From contig JAGCGA010000009.1 in the NCBI GenBank assembly GCA_017649855.1, positions 1 to 43,730 of the forward strand: 43,730 bases of DNA, read 5' to 3'. This DNA is from Bacteroidales bacterium. GTDB lineage: Bacteria; Bacteroidota; Bacteroidia; Bacteroidales; WCHB1-69. A program made the translations under genes and the position numbers. This document shows, piece after piece, positions 35,795 to 43,730 of the stretch; within the stretch, counting starts at the first letter, position 1, and each line of letters begins with the position of its first letter. The notes below the pieces were generated by a model that was not told where the DNA came from, did not search any database, and worked only from the letters and a program-made list of their open reading frames with translations.

Positions 35795-35880
35795 ACCTTG
35801 AACTTTGACTATAAACCTTGACTATGAACTTTGCAAGGAACTTCTAACTTTTAACTCTTAACTTTTAACTCTTAACTCTC
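35795..35880. repeat. Short tandem repeats between secDF and the LuxR-type gene
   Basis: Two imperfect 13-bp units (ACTATAAACCTTG at 35808-35820, ACTATGAACTTTG at 35821-35833) are followed by a 14-bp unit AACTTTTAACTCTT repeated exactly (35846-35859, 35860-35873) plus AACTCTC, which runs into the regulator's stop region. A/C/T-biased simple repeats of this kind are common in Bacteroidota spacers. No hairpin terminator is seen. Confidence 0.85.
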
Positions 35881-36478
35881 AAAGTATGTCTTTCTCGTCG
35901 ATGAGGTTGTTGAGGATGGCATAGACCGTGAGCGCAGCCACCGACTTGATGCCCGTCTTGCGGATGATGTTCTTCCGATGGGTGATGACGGTGTGTACGC
36001 TGATGTTCAGCTTGTCGGCAATCTCATTGTTCTTCTTGCCTTGGGAGAGGCATACCAGCACCTCCTTTTCCCGTTCTGACAACATGGGAGAGTCGTTGTC
36101 CTCCAACTGCTTGCGCGAAGTCCGGATGACCTGTGACAAGGTGGATTTGATCCGCTGGAGGTTGTCGTTGATTTCAATCACCCCGTCATACTGCTTCAGT
36201 AACGGGCTCTCAAAATAGATGGAGGCAAAGGCGATGACTTTCATCCCCGGCAGGTCGTGGAAGATGTCGCGAATCATCATCCGCTTGCTGTAGTCGATCA
36301 TGAGCGGGTTGATGATGAGAATGTCGGGATTGGTCAGGTGAATACGGGTCATCACCGTATGCATGTCGGTGGATTTCAGCACCACTTCATAGTCGGGCAG
36401 TTCCTTGATCATGTAGGAAAGCCCGATCAGTACGGTGGGGGAGGGGTCGGCAACAACTATTTTATAATTATGAGACAT
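35879..36478 (-). CDS. LuxR/NarL-type regulator with degenerate receiver
   Basis: A 199-residue response-regulator-like protein. The C-terminal LuxR-type HTH is intact (LSEREKEVLVCLSQGKKNNEIADKLNISVHTVITHRKNI, residues 133-171). The N-terminal receiver fold is recognisable, but the phosphoacceptor position reads PDILIINPLM, giving Asn57 instead of Asp, only Asp11 of the acidic pocket remains, and the conserved Lys is replaced (VIEIND, Glu102). It cannot be activated by normal phosphorylation. Its start overlaps the last 11 bases of the hemerythrin gene, so the two are translationally coupled; a non-phosphorylation signal from the hemerythrin protein is an inference. Confidence 0.88.
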   Translation of the reverse strand: MSHNYKIVVADPSPTVLIGLSYMIKELPDYEVVLKSTDMHTVMTRIHLTNPDILIINPLMIDYSKRMMIRDIFHDLPGMKVIAFASIYFESPLLKQYDGVIEINDNLQRIKSTLSQVIRTSRKQLEDNDSPMLSEREKEVLVCLSQGKKNNEIADKLNISVHTVITHRKNIIRKTGIKSVAALTVYAILNNLIDEKDIL

Positions 36479-37175
36479 GGCTTTCCAGATATTTAATATA
36501 GGGAATCAAGACTTTATCTTCCATAATGGTATGGTTTTCAATATCTTCTGCTAGCATAAAGATGTCCATCAGCATGTTGATCAGCTCCCGTTGGCGGTTG
36601 TCGGCCGGGATGTACTTCATCAGAAGGTTCGTGAAGTCCTGCAGCTTGTCCTCAATCTCGCTGTGCTGCTTGTCGAAACTGATTCCTTTGGGCCGGTTTT
36701 TGTTTTTCCCTTTTTCCACCAGTTGCCGGATGTACGGGAACACGGTCTCTTCCTCATGTTTGAAGTGCTGGGCTACCTCATGCTTGTAATCTGCATAGAA
36801 ATTGGTGATGAGGGTTTTGTATTTGGGAGACCAATCCTGCATGATCCGTTCCAGATGGGCTTCAATATGCGGGAAATTATAGTTCAGATAGTCCTCGTGG
36901 GAGGCTTTCAGGTAGTTGACGATGTCGATGATGGGACAGGCAACCAGCGCCTCGATGTCCGGGTTGTAGTCTTTCTGGGCATACGCATTGCTCACCAGCA
37001 GGAAGAGGGGGAGAGAAATCCGGTTCTCCTCGCAGATCTGGCTGACGGTCTTGTCGCCAAACCCCAAGGAGATGCCGAGCCGGGGAAACAGGGTGATGAG
37101 GTTCTTATATTGTGCTACGGCATCTGCCAGTTTCATGTTGGCATTTACGAAAGAATAGGTGTCGTCTTTTTTCAT
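36468..37175 (-). CDS. Hemerythrin-domain protein (RIC/ScdA/YtfE-like)
   Basis: A 235-residue cytoplasmic protein starting at ATG 37175 (MKKDDTY); the upstream ATG at 37211 lies inside the promoter. Residues about 14-65 resemble the ScdA_N/DUF542 domain, but the usual FCCGG is LGFGDK, so its cysteines are lost. Residues 85-230 form the four-helix hemerythrin domain with the likely di-iron ligands among His93, His103, His132, His137, His140, Glu141/142, His171, His215 and Glu219. Relatives bind O2 or NO or repair iron-sulfur centres. The 3' end overlaps the regulator gene, suggesting a redox- or gas-sensing pair. Confidence 0.87.
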   Translation of the reverse strand: MKKDDTYSFVNANMKLADAVAQYKNLITLFPRLGISLGFGDKTVSQICEENRISLPLFLLVSNAYAQKDYNPDIEALVACPIIDIVNYLKASHEDYLNYNFPHIEAHLERIMQDWSPKYKTLITNFYADYKHEVAQHFKHEEETVFPYIRQLVEKGKNKNRPKGISFDKQHSEIEDKLQDFTNLLMKYIPADNRQRELINMLMDIFMLAEDIENHTIMEDKVLIPYIKYLESHVS

Positions 37176-37200
37176 TTTTTGCGTGTCAATAATTCGCTGG

Positions 37201-37208
37201 CAAAAGTA
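37201..37208 (-). promoter_or_regulatory. Predicted -7 box for the hemerythrin-regulator operon
   Basis: The minus strand reads TACTTTTG followed by C, 25 bases before ATG 37175. It faces the dsbD box at 37231-37238 in a 92-bp divergent spacer. Confidence 0.5.
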
Positions 37209-37230
37209 CATTAAAATTCTGGATTTTTTG

Positions 37231-37238
37231 TATTTTTG
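37231..37238 (+). promoter_or_regulatory. Predicted -7 box for dsbD
   Basis: TATTTTTG followed by C, 29 bases before the dsbD start codon. No TTG at -33 spacing. Confidence 0.45.
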
Positions 37239-37267
37239 CGCTCTTTTATTTTATAAGGTATTAAAAG

Positions 37268-39295
37268 ATGATGAAAAGACTGTTTATCACATTTTTTGCG
37301 ATTTGCATCAGCGCCTTGACGCTTCTTGCACAGGAATCTCCCGTAAAATGGACTTATACTTCCACCAAGATCAACGACACGGTGGCAGAGTTGCAGTTCA
37401 AGGCTACCATACAACCTGAGTGGCACCTCTATGCGCAGAAAAAAGGGGAGAGGCAGATCGAGAATCCGTTGGTGTTCAACTTCACGGCATCGCCCAAATA
37501 CGAGCGCATGGGCAAAGTGGCCGAGCCGACCCCGCAGAGCGACTATGACGACCTTCTGGATGCCCACTCCAACTTTTACTCTAAGCAAGTAACATTCAAA
37601 CAGCGCGTAAAGGTCAAAGACGACCAACCGTTCCAGATCAAGGGAACCCTGTCGGGTCAGGCCTGCATTGATGGTCGCTGCACGCCCGTGGAGGAGAAGT
37701 TCTCTTTTGAGCTGAAGGGTTATCATCCTGCCGTGGTCGCCTCTGCCGAAGTGGAAGAGCCCGTGGAGGATACGGCCACCGCCACCATCGCCCCTGCATC
37801 GGAAAATCCGCAACCGGCCCAGGCCGAGCCCGACAAGGAGGAGTCCCTCTGGGGCTATTTCCTGGCTGCCGTGCTGGGTGGCTTGGTCGGCCTGCTGATG
37901 CCGTGTGTCTTCCCGATGATCCCGATGACGGTCTCCTTCTTCTCCAAGGAGGGGCATAAGGGCAAACGCGACGCTCTGCTGTACGGTCTGTTCATCGTCC
38001 TCATATTCATCGTCTTCGGATTGGTGCTGTCCGCTATCTTCGGCGCCGACCTGGGCAACATCATGAGCACGCACTGGATCCCGAACCTGCTCTTTGCCGT
38101 CATCTTCCTGATTTTTGCTTTCTCTCTGCTGGGCTATTTTGAGATTGCATTGCCCAGTTCCTGGGTGAATGGCTCCGCCAAACGTCAGCGCCAGGGCGGT
38201 ATCGCCGGCATCTTCTTCATGGCCTTGACGTTGGTGCTGGTCTCTTTCTCCTGCACGCTGCCCATCGCGGGTGCCGTGGCGCTGAATGCAGCCGGCGGAT
38301 CCTTCCTGAAGCCGATCATCGGCATGTTGGGCTTCTCACTGGGCATCGCCGTGCCGTTCACCATCTTCGCCCTCTTCCCGGGCCTGCTGAAAAAACTGCC
38401 TAAGTCGGGTGGCTGGATGAACACCCTCAAGGTGATCCTCGCCTTCGTGGAGCTCGCCTTTGCCTTGAAGTTCATCAACGTGCCTGACCAGACCTACCAC
38501 TGGGGTATCCTCGACCGCGAGATCTATCTTGCCTTCTGGATTGTGCTCTTCTCTTTGCTGGGCCTCTATCTGCTTGGCAAGATCCGCTTCCCGCTGGATG
38601 ACGAGTATCCCGTGCAGAAGAGCTGGTTCCGGTTTACCCTTTCCATCTTCGTCTTCACCTTTGTCGTCTATATGATCCCCGGCATGTTCGGTGCCCCGCT
38701 GAAGGCTATCTCCGGCTGGCTGCCGCCGATGACGACCCAGGACTTTGACATCTCCAACATCGTGCGCTCCGAAATGGCGGCGAATGGCGGCGGTCAGGGT
38801 GCCACCTACCAGTGGACGGAGGAGCCGTTGTATGCCGACAAACTGGAGATCCCCTTCGGCATCAAGGGCTACTTCGACTACGACCAAGCCCTGCGCGTGG
38901 CCAAGAAAGAGGGCAAGCCCGTGTTCCTGGACTTCACCGGCCACGGCTGCACCAACTGCCGCAACGTGGAGAACGCCGTCTGGATCGATCCCGAGGTGCG
39001 CCGCATCTTTGCTGAGGAGGTCATCGTGTGCACGCTCTACGCCGATGACAAGATCATTGAACTGCCTGACAATGAGAAAGGAAAGCTGAAAGATGCCGAC
39101 GGTGATCCCATCACCATGCTGGGCGCCAAGAACCGCCATATCGAACAGACCATCTATCACGAGAACTCCCAACCTTGCTATTTTGTGGTGGATCCGGACG
39201 GTAAGGTTCTCTCAGGGCCTACCTACTATGAGCGCGACAAGGACAAATACATCCAGTTCCTCCGCGCCGGCATCGACAAGTTCAACCAACAATAA
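37268..39295 (+). CDS. dsbD: Thiol:disulfide interchange protein DsbD
   Basis: A 675-residue inner-membrane protein with signal peptide (cleavage near LLAQ, residue 22). The periplasmic alpha domain has the Cys133/Cys138 pair (CIDGRC). The membrane domain has Cys213 (LMPCVFP) and Cys329 (SFSCTLP), the two redox cysteines of the transporter, over about eight helices. The C-terminal thioredoxin-like gamma domain carries Cys561-Cys564 (GHGCTNCR). It passes electrons from cytosolic thioredoxin to the periplasm, for example to heme-site cysteines of cytochromes c. It is divergent from the hemerythrin gene and 16 bases upstream of lnt. Confidence 0.95.
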   Translation: MMKRLFITFFAICISALTLLAQESPVKWTYTSTKINDTVAELQFKATIQPEWHLYAQKKGERQIENPLVFNFTASPKYERMGKVAEPTPQSDYDDLLDAHSNFYSKQVTFKQRVKVKDDQPFQIKGTLSGQACIDGRCTPVEEKFSFELKGYHPAVVASAEVEEPVEDTATATIAPASENPQPAQAEPDKEESLWGYFLAAVLGGLVGLLMPCVFPMIPMTVSFFSKEGHKGKRDALLYGLFIVLIFIVFGLVLSAIFGADLGNIMSTHWIPNLLFAVIFLIFAFSLLGYFEIALPSSWVNGSAKRQRQGGIAGIFFMALTLVLVSFSCTLPIAGAVALNAAGGSFLKPIIGMLGFSLGIAVPFTIFALFPGLLKKLPKSGGWMNTLKVILAFVELAFALKFINVPDQTYHWGILDREIYLAFWIVLFSLLGLYLLGKIRFPLDDEYPVQKSWFRFTLSIFVFTFVVYMIPGMFGAPLKAISGWLPPMTTQDFDISNIVRSEMAANGGGQGATYQWTEEPLYADKLEIPFGIKGYFDYDQALRVAKKEGKPVFLDFTGHGCTNCRNVENAVWIDPEVRRIFAEEVIVCTLYADDKIIELPDNEKGKLKDADGDPITMLGAKNRHIEQTIYHENSQPCYFVVDPDGKVLSGPTYYERDKDKYIQFLRAGIDKFNQQ

Positions 39296-39311
39296 TGTTA
39301 TTCATTAATCG

Positions 39312-40958
39312 ATGAAATGGTATAGAATCCTTTTGATCAGCCTGCTTGGCGGCTTGCTTCTCGGGGTCTCCTGGTATCCCCACGGACTTCCGTTCCTGGT
39401 CTTCTTCGGGCTAATTCCTTTTTTCTTTGTCAGCGATAGACTTCTGGAAAATGGCAGCAAGGTCGCTTTTTGGAAAGGTTTTATCTTCTCCTATCTTGGT
39501 TTTGTGGTCTGGAATGCCATCACCACCTATTGGGTCTCCTATGTGACAATCCCCGGCGGACTCTTCGCAGTCTTTGTGAATGCGCTGCTGATGGCACTGG
39601 TCTTTGCCCTATGGCATGCCAGTCGCAAATGGGTGCCCCAACGCTGGTTGCATCCCATCTTGTTCGCTGCCTTCTGGATATCATTCGAGTACCTGCATCT
39701 GAACTGGGAGCTGACCTGGCCTTGGCTCAATATCGGGAATGTCTTTGCGGTATGCCCGCAGATGGTGCAGTGGTATTCGGTGACCGGTGCGCTGGGTGGC
39801 ACACTTTGGGTGATTGTCGTCAATTTCCTGCTCTATTATCTCATCAAAGCTGTCGTTGCGAAGAATCGGAAAAAGATATGGACATTTGCCGTGTCCTCAT
39901 TTCTCCTCTTGTTCCTTCCGATGCTGATTTCCGGCATCCAGTACAAGAGCTGTCTGAAGCATATCGACACCAGCACGCCGGTCTCCGTGGTGGTGGTGCA
40001 GCCCAATACCGACAACTTTGAGGAGGAGTTTGTGATGACCAACCTGGAACATGCACAGCGCGTGGATTCGCTCATTGCCCCATTGCTGTCTGATGGCACA
40101 AATCTGGTGCTCTGTCCGGAGGATGTGTTCCCGCATACGGTCTCCCTGCAGTCGATGGTGACCAACCAGCTGCCGCCGTCGCCCTCGGCATACGGATGTT
40201 TTGTCTGGATGGATAGTCTGATGAAGGTGTATCCGCAGTTGAATTTCTTGCTGGGACTCTCCACCTTTGAGATTCTGGATCATCCCACCCACACTTCGAC
40301 CCAACTGAGCAAGCATGTCTATGGAGAGCACTACAACACGGCCATGTGTTTTGACAAAGATGGCTATAATGGCCATTACCACAAATGCAGGCTGGTTCCG
40401 GGATCGGAGGCTTTTCCGTATAGGCACGTGTTCGGGTTCTTGGCCGATCTGATGATTGAGTTGGGAGGCTATAACGGTACCCTGGGCAGGGATACGGCTC
40501 AGAAAGTCTTCACCATCGAGGTGGATGGAAAGCCACTGAAGGTAGGAACGGCTATCTGCTATGAGTCCATCTATGGTGACTTGGTCCGTAAATTTGTCAA
40601 GAACGGTGCCCAATTGCTGACGGTCATCACCAACGACTCATGGTGGGGCGACAGTCCGGGCCATTTCCAACACTACGAGATGTCGCGGCTGCGTGCGGTG
40701 GAAAACCGTCGTTATGTGGTGCGCTCCGCCAACGGAGGCAACTCCGCCGTGATATCCCCGACGGGCGATGCGCTTACCGTCACCGATTATAATACCAGAA
40801 CTGCCTGGAAGACGGTGGTCGGTGCGCAAAATCATATTACCTTTTACACGAAGCATGGAGATTATATAGCTAAAACAGCCGTCTGCTTGATGGCTTTAGG
40901 CCTGTTGTGGATGTTGATCCAAATGGTTGCCACTATCGTTTCCAGAAGACGGACTTAG
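39312..40958 (+). CDS. lnt: Apolipoprotein N-acyltransferase
   Basis: A 548-residue membrane enzyme. About six to seven helices fill residues 1-225, followed by a nitrilase-fold periplasmic domain and a last helix (VCLMALGLLWMLIQMV). The nitrilase triad is complete: Glu270 (LCPEDVFPH), Lys358 (YHKCRLVPGSEAFPY) and Cys416 (AICYESIYGD). Lnt N-acylates the lipid-modified cysteine, the last step in lipoprotein maturation; this window encodes at least three predicted lipoproteins. It starts 16 bases after dsbD. Confidence 0.95.
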   Translation: MKWYRILLISLLGGLLLGVSWYPHGLPFLVFFGLIPFFFVSDRLLENGSKVAFWKGFIFSYLGFVVWNAITTYWVSYVTIPGGLFAVFVNALLMALVFALWHASRKWVPQRWLHPILFAAFWISFEYLHLNWELTWPWLNIGNVFAVCPQMVQWYSVTGALGGTLWVIVVNFLLYYLIKAVVAKNRKKIWTFAVSSFLLLFLPMLISGIQYKSCLKHIDTSTPVSVVVVQPNTDNFEEEFVMTNLEHAQRVDSLIAPLLSDGTNLVLCPEDVFPHTVSLQSMVTNQLPPSPSAYGCFVWMDSLMKVYPQLNFLLGLSTFEILDHPTHTSTQLSKHVYGEHYNTAMCFDKDGYNGHYHKCRLVPGSEAFPYRHVFGFLADLMIELGGYNGTLGRDTAQKVFTIEVDGKPLKVGTAICYESIYGDLVRKFVKNGAQLLTVITNDSWWGDSPGHFQHYEMSRLRAVENRRYVVRSANGGNSAVISPTGDALTVTDYNTRTAWKTVVGAQNHITFYTKHGDYIAKTAVCLMALGLLWMLIQMVATIVSRRRT

Positions 40959-40968
40959 TCTTTGTCCT

Positions 40969-43730
40969 ATGAAAAAAAATCTATTTGCCATAATCATTGT
41001 CCTTATCCTGTCGGTGTTCGCTCCTTTGGTGTTGCAAGGCGCTCCGATAGATACGGCTGTGGCCAAGCAGGTAGCCTTGCATTTTTATCAGAGCAAAACG
41101 GATAACGCCGCGTATCGTTCCCTCCAGCCTGTCCTTATCTATACAGGAAAGGACCATGCCGGACTCATCAAAGGGCTTGTCAATACATTATACATATATA
41201 ATGTTGGCGATGGTTTTGTGATCTTGTCCGCCGATGATCGCATCAAGCCGGTGCTGGCATACTCTACCCAGTCGGCCTTCGACACGACTCACATGCCTGA
41301 AGCGCTTCGGGAGTGGCTGGAGGAGACTCGCCAGCAGGTTTGCAGTGTCATCAGCACAACCAAATCTGCAGTGCCCGCCAACCAAGCCCTGTGGACGTCG
41401 TTATATCAGACTGCCCCGACTCAAAGTCGCGCAGTGGTGATTGCTCCGCTGCTCTCCACCACCTGGAACCAGAATGCCTATTACAACAACGCGTGCCCCG
41501 CAGACTCGTTAGGCCCTAACGGGCATGTCTATGCCGGCTGTGTGGCCACGATGATGGCCCAAGTGATCCGTTATTGGCAATACCCGTCACATGGTTTAGG
41601 TAGCAAGAGCTATACCTTGATGAAATATGGTACGTTGTCGGTCAACTTTGGGAATACCCAATATAGATACAATCTGATGCCGAACCAGATATCCTCCTCT
41701 TCTGCCAGCAATCAGATCAATGAAGTCTCCAAGTTGATTTATCATTGTGCGGTAAGTGTCTCCATGCTGTTCGGTCCGGGAGTTAGCGGCGCCGCCTTGG
41801 AAGATGTGAACGGAGCACTCCAGAACTATTTCGGCTATTCCCCCGGAACTTTTCGAAGACGGTCCGACTATGCGGACTCTGTCTGGATCTCTATGATGAA
41901 AGCCGAGTTGAATCTCTTGCACCCCATTATGTACAGAGGAAATGGCTCCAACGGTGGTCACGCTTTCGTTTGTGATGGCTATGATAGTGATGACTTATTT
42001 CATTTTAACTGGGGATGGGGCGGACTCGATGACGGCTATTTCAACATCAACAGTTTAGTCACTACGCACTATACGTTTAACTCGAATCATGCGATGTTGG
42101 TGGGCATTCAGGCAGATACGCCCATGTTGAAGACGAACTGCAGCAGTCTTTCCTTTTTTACCCCTTCAGGCGTCACCAGCCCCGCCCAGCAAGTCCAAAT
42201 CTCCACACTCTTGATCACAGACTCTGTCCAGGTCACCACCTCCGGCTCTTTCCGCGTGGGCTTGGATTCTCTGAATATGTCCCAGAGCATCCGGCTTGAT
42301 CCGGCAGGTCAGACCTTCTATGTGCGCTATGATCCGGCATGGTCCGACCAAATGGTTACGGAGACTGCCCAACTCGTGTTGACGGCTAATGCTTTGACGG
42401 CCAATATTTCTCTGACTGGCATGGCCTATGGATGTCCCGCTCCACAATCACTGAGCCTGACTCAGGATAAAGACACTGTTAATATCTCTTGGCCTGAACC
42501 TGTGTTGACCTCCAACACTTACAAGATTTCTAAAGATTCTTCAAATACGGTTCTTGGTTTTAATTTGGGAACTACGCTCCCGACAGAGGCCGTTCAACGG
42601 TTTCTACCCGCCGACCTGACAAGTTATCACCTGAAAAGGCTGACCCAAGTCTCGTTTATCCCCTTGGCTGGGCTCAATTCCTGTGCTGTCCGGGTTTATG
42701 TGGGTGGCAGTATTCAGAATAATAGTGTGCTGAACTCCGGAACGATGATTCTTGACCAGCAGGTTGATGTTGAAGACCTGAATATGGGTGTGTGGAATAC
42801 GGTTGACCTGCATGATTCGATTGTGATTGATGCAACCCAAGAGTTGTGGATTGGAGTAGTGTATCAATGTGCCTCCGGACAACAGAGTTTTCCATTTTCC
42901 ATTCAAGGAACACTGATCTCCTATGAAAACAATATTGTGGGTCTTCATCTCTCAAGCTCGAATACCATTTGGTCTACCTATAACTATCCTGCAGGAGTGA
43001 TGAAAGCCACCATTGAGGATCAGTCCCTGTCCGTAGTCTCCTATACCATCCAAAGAAACAATGCCACCCTCGGCGAGGTTACCAATACCTATTTTCAAGA
43101 TGGCCCTATATCGTCAGGGCATTATACCTACGATCTGCTAACCTATTGGGATAATGGTTGTATCGTTGTCGCCACGGACAGCATCGAGGTGGTCCCGCCC
43201 TGTCTCACTCCCGTCTTCGCCGACCTTGCCGTCGCTGCCTGCAATAGCTACACCTGGCACGGCACAACCTACACCGCCTCGGGCGACTACACCGACACGC
43301 TCTCCGCCTCCAACGGCTGCGACAGCATCGTCACCCTCCACCTGACCATCCGTCATCCCGCCTATTCCGAAATCCCGATATCCTCCTGCAACTCCTACAC
43401 CTGGCACAATCAAACTTACACCGTCTCGGGCGACTACCCCGACACGCTCATTGCCGCCAACGGCTGCGACAGCATCGTCACCCTCCACCTCACCATCCTT
43501 CATCCCGTCCATTCCGAAATCGCGATATCCTCCTGCAACTCCTACACCTGGCACAATAAAACTTACACCGCCTCCGGCGACTACACCGACACGCTCTCTG
43601 CCGCCAACGGCTGCGACAGCATCGTGACGCTGCACCTGACCATTCTTAATCCCGCTCATACCGAAATCCCGATATCCTCCTGCGGTTCCTACACCTGGCA
43701 CGGCCGCACCTACACCCCCTCGGGCGACTA
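40969..43730 (+). CDS. Secreted C10-family cysteine peptidase with tandem repeats (runs off window)
   Basis: An open frame from ATG 40969 to the window edge (920 codons, no stop). Residues 1-24 are a signal peptide. A Spi-like prodomain spans about 30-120, then the streptopain-like C10 domain with nucleophile Cys191 (YAGCVATMMAQ), His331 (GGHAFVCDGYD) and FNWGWGG, so the peptidase looks active. Next are beta-sandwich segments (about 385-740) and a region of exact 49-residue units (from nucleotide 43240) of the CNSYTWH...NGCDSIVTLHLTI type. C10 enzymes degrade host or environmental proteins. Such repeats usually precede a C-terminal sorting domain of the type IX system, which is beyond the window. 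It starts 10 bases after lnt. Confidence 0.9.
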   Translation, partial: MKKNLFAIIIVLILSVFAPLVLQGAPIDTAVAKQVALHFYQSKTDNAAYRSLQPVLIYTGKDHAGLIKGLVNTLYIYNVGDGFVILSADDRIKPVLAYSTQSAFDTTHMPEALREWLEETRQQVCSVISTTKSAVPANQALWTSLYQTAPTQSRAVVIAPLLSTTWNQNAYYNNACPADSLGPNGHVYAGCVATMMAQVIRYWQYPSHGLGSKSYTLMKYGTLSVNFGNTQYRYNLMPNQISSSSASNQINEVSKLIYHCAVSVSMLFGPGVSGAALEDVNGALQNYFGYSPGTFRRRSDYADSVWISMMKAELNLLHPIMYRGNGSNGGHAFVCDGYDSDDLFHFNWGWGGLDDGYFNINSLVTTHYTFNSNHAMLVGIQADTPMLKTNCSSLSFFTPSGVTSPAQQVQISTLLITDSVQVTTSGSFRVGLDSLNMSQSIRLDPAGQTFYVRYDPAWSDQMVTETAQLVLTANALTANISLTGMAYGCPAPQSLSLTQDKDTVNISWPEPVLTSNTYKISKDSSNTVLGFNLGTTLPTEAVQRFLPADLTSYHLKRLTQVSFIPLAGLNSCAVRVYVGGSIQNNSVLNSGTMILDQQVDVEDLNMGVWNTVDLHDSIVIDATQELWIGVVYQCASGQQSFPFSIQGTLISYENNIVGLHLSSSNTIWSTYNYPAGVMKATIEDQSLSVVSYTIQRNNATLGEVTNTYFQDGPISSGHYTYDLLTYWDNGCIVVATDSIEVVPPCLTPVFADLAVAACNSYTWHGTTYTASGDYTDTLSASNGCDSIVTLHLTIRHPAYSEIPISSCNSYTWHNQTYTVSGDYPDTLIAANGCDSIVTLHLTILHPVHSEIAISSCNSYTWHNKTYTASGDYTDTLSAANGCDSIVTLHLTILNPAHTEIPISSCGSYTWHGRTYTPSGD
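43240..43730 (+). repeat. In-frame 147-bp tandem repeat in the C10 peptidase gene
   Basis: Units begin with TGC at 43240, 43387, 43534 and 43681, always 147 bases (49 codons) apart: three full units and the start of a fourth at the window edge. Each encodes C-SYTWH...YT.SGDY.DTL...NGCDSIVTLHLTI. The first TGC to last unit show mostly synonymous or conservative changes. It is coding, not a CRISPR array. Confidence 0.92.

Noticed and set aside
43138..43701. A minus-strand repetitive Gly/Val-rich frame
   Set aside because: It is the reverse image of the peptidase repeats; the plus frame is open for 920 codons with catalytic motifs.
43240..43730. Regular repeats considered as a CRISPR array
   Set aside because: The whole 147-bp unit is conserved, including what would be spacers, and it stays in frame in a coding sequence.
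1..43730. tRNA, rRNA, riboswitch and prophage genes
   Set aside because: Spacers are short and none showed a cloverleaf, rRNA-like sequence or known riboswitch core by eye; a covariance-model scan could not be run.

Overview
The window looks like chromosomal DNA from a member of the Bacteroidota, most likely order Bacteroidales. The evidence is the gene families present: SecDF fusion, CcsB/CcsA fusion, Bacteroidota-type LptD, DUF3127, DUF3857/transglutaminase proteins, an imelysin/di-heme oxidoreductase cluster, a PorE-like OmpA protein and a C10 peptidase with 'NGCDSIV' repeats. Ribosome binding sites are mostly weak, and many genes are preceded by the Bacteroidota-style -7 box TAnnTTTG. No rRNA, tRNA, CRISPR array, prophage or complete transposon was seen.

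Layout. 1-301: non-coding or orphan stretch with a GC-rich core and a possible insertion-sequence end. 302-2197 (-): acetyltransferase and short-chain dehydrogenase. 2375-3463: small orphan ORF and a toxin-antitoxin pair with a perfect palindromic operator over its promoter. 3563-9014 (-): envelope operon of amidase, MCE protein, DUF3127 protein, NlpC/P60 peptidase, MltG and a ROK sugar kinase. 9092-17414 (+): LptD, two DUF3857 proteins (one with an intact and one with a degenerate transglutaminase site) and a glycogen branching enzyme. 17421-23863 (-): cytochrome c maturation protein CcsBA, then an operon of outer-membrane protein, imelysin lipoprotein and di-heme cytochrome lipoprotein. 24106-26589 (+): Pif1-like helicase with HRDC and HTH modules. 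26614-28696 (-): pyridoxal/pyridoxamine kinase and a COG0523 metal-chaperone GTPase. 28789-35662 (-): unknown lipoprotein, PorE-like OmpA protein and SecDF. 35879-37175 (-): hemerythrin protein overlapping a LuxR-type regulator whose receiver has lost its phosphoacceptor. 37268-end (+): DsbD, Lnt and a secreted C10 cysteine peptidase that runs off the window.

Most of the content is cell-envelope work: peptidoglycan cleavage, LPS assembly, secretion, lipoprotein acylation, periplasmic disulfide and heme delivery. The best candidates for new biology are: (a) the hemerythrin plus phosphorylation-dead response regulator pair; (b) the OmpA protein whose C-terminus looks like an inactive retropepsin fold; (c) the imelysin/di-heme/outer-membrane operon beside its own cytochrome c maturation gene; (d) the toxin-antitoxin operator; and (e) the C10 peptidase with exact 147-bp tandem repeats. 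All functional statements are from reading motifs by eye; no database search was run.
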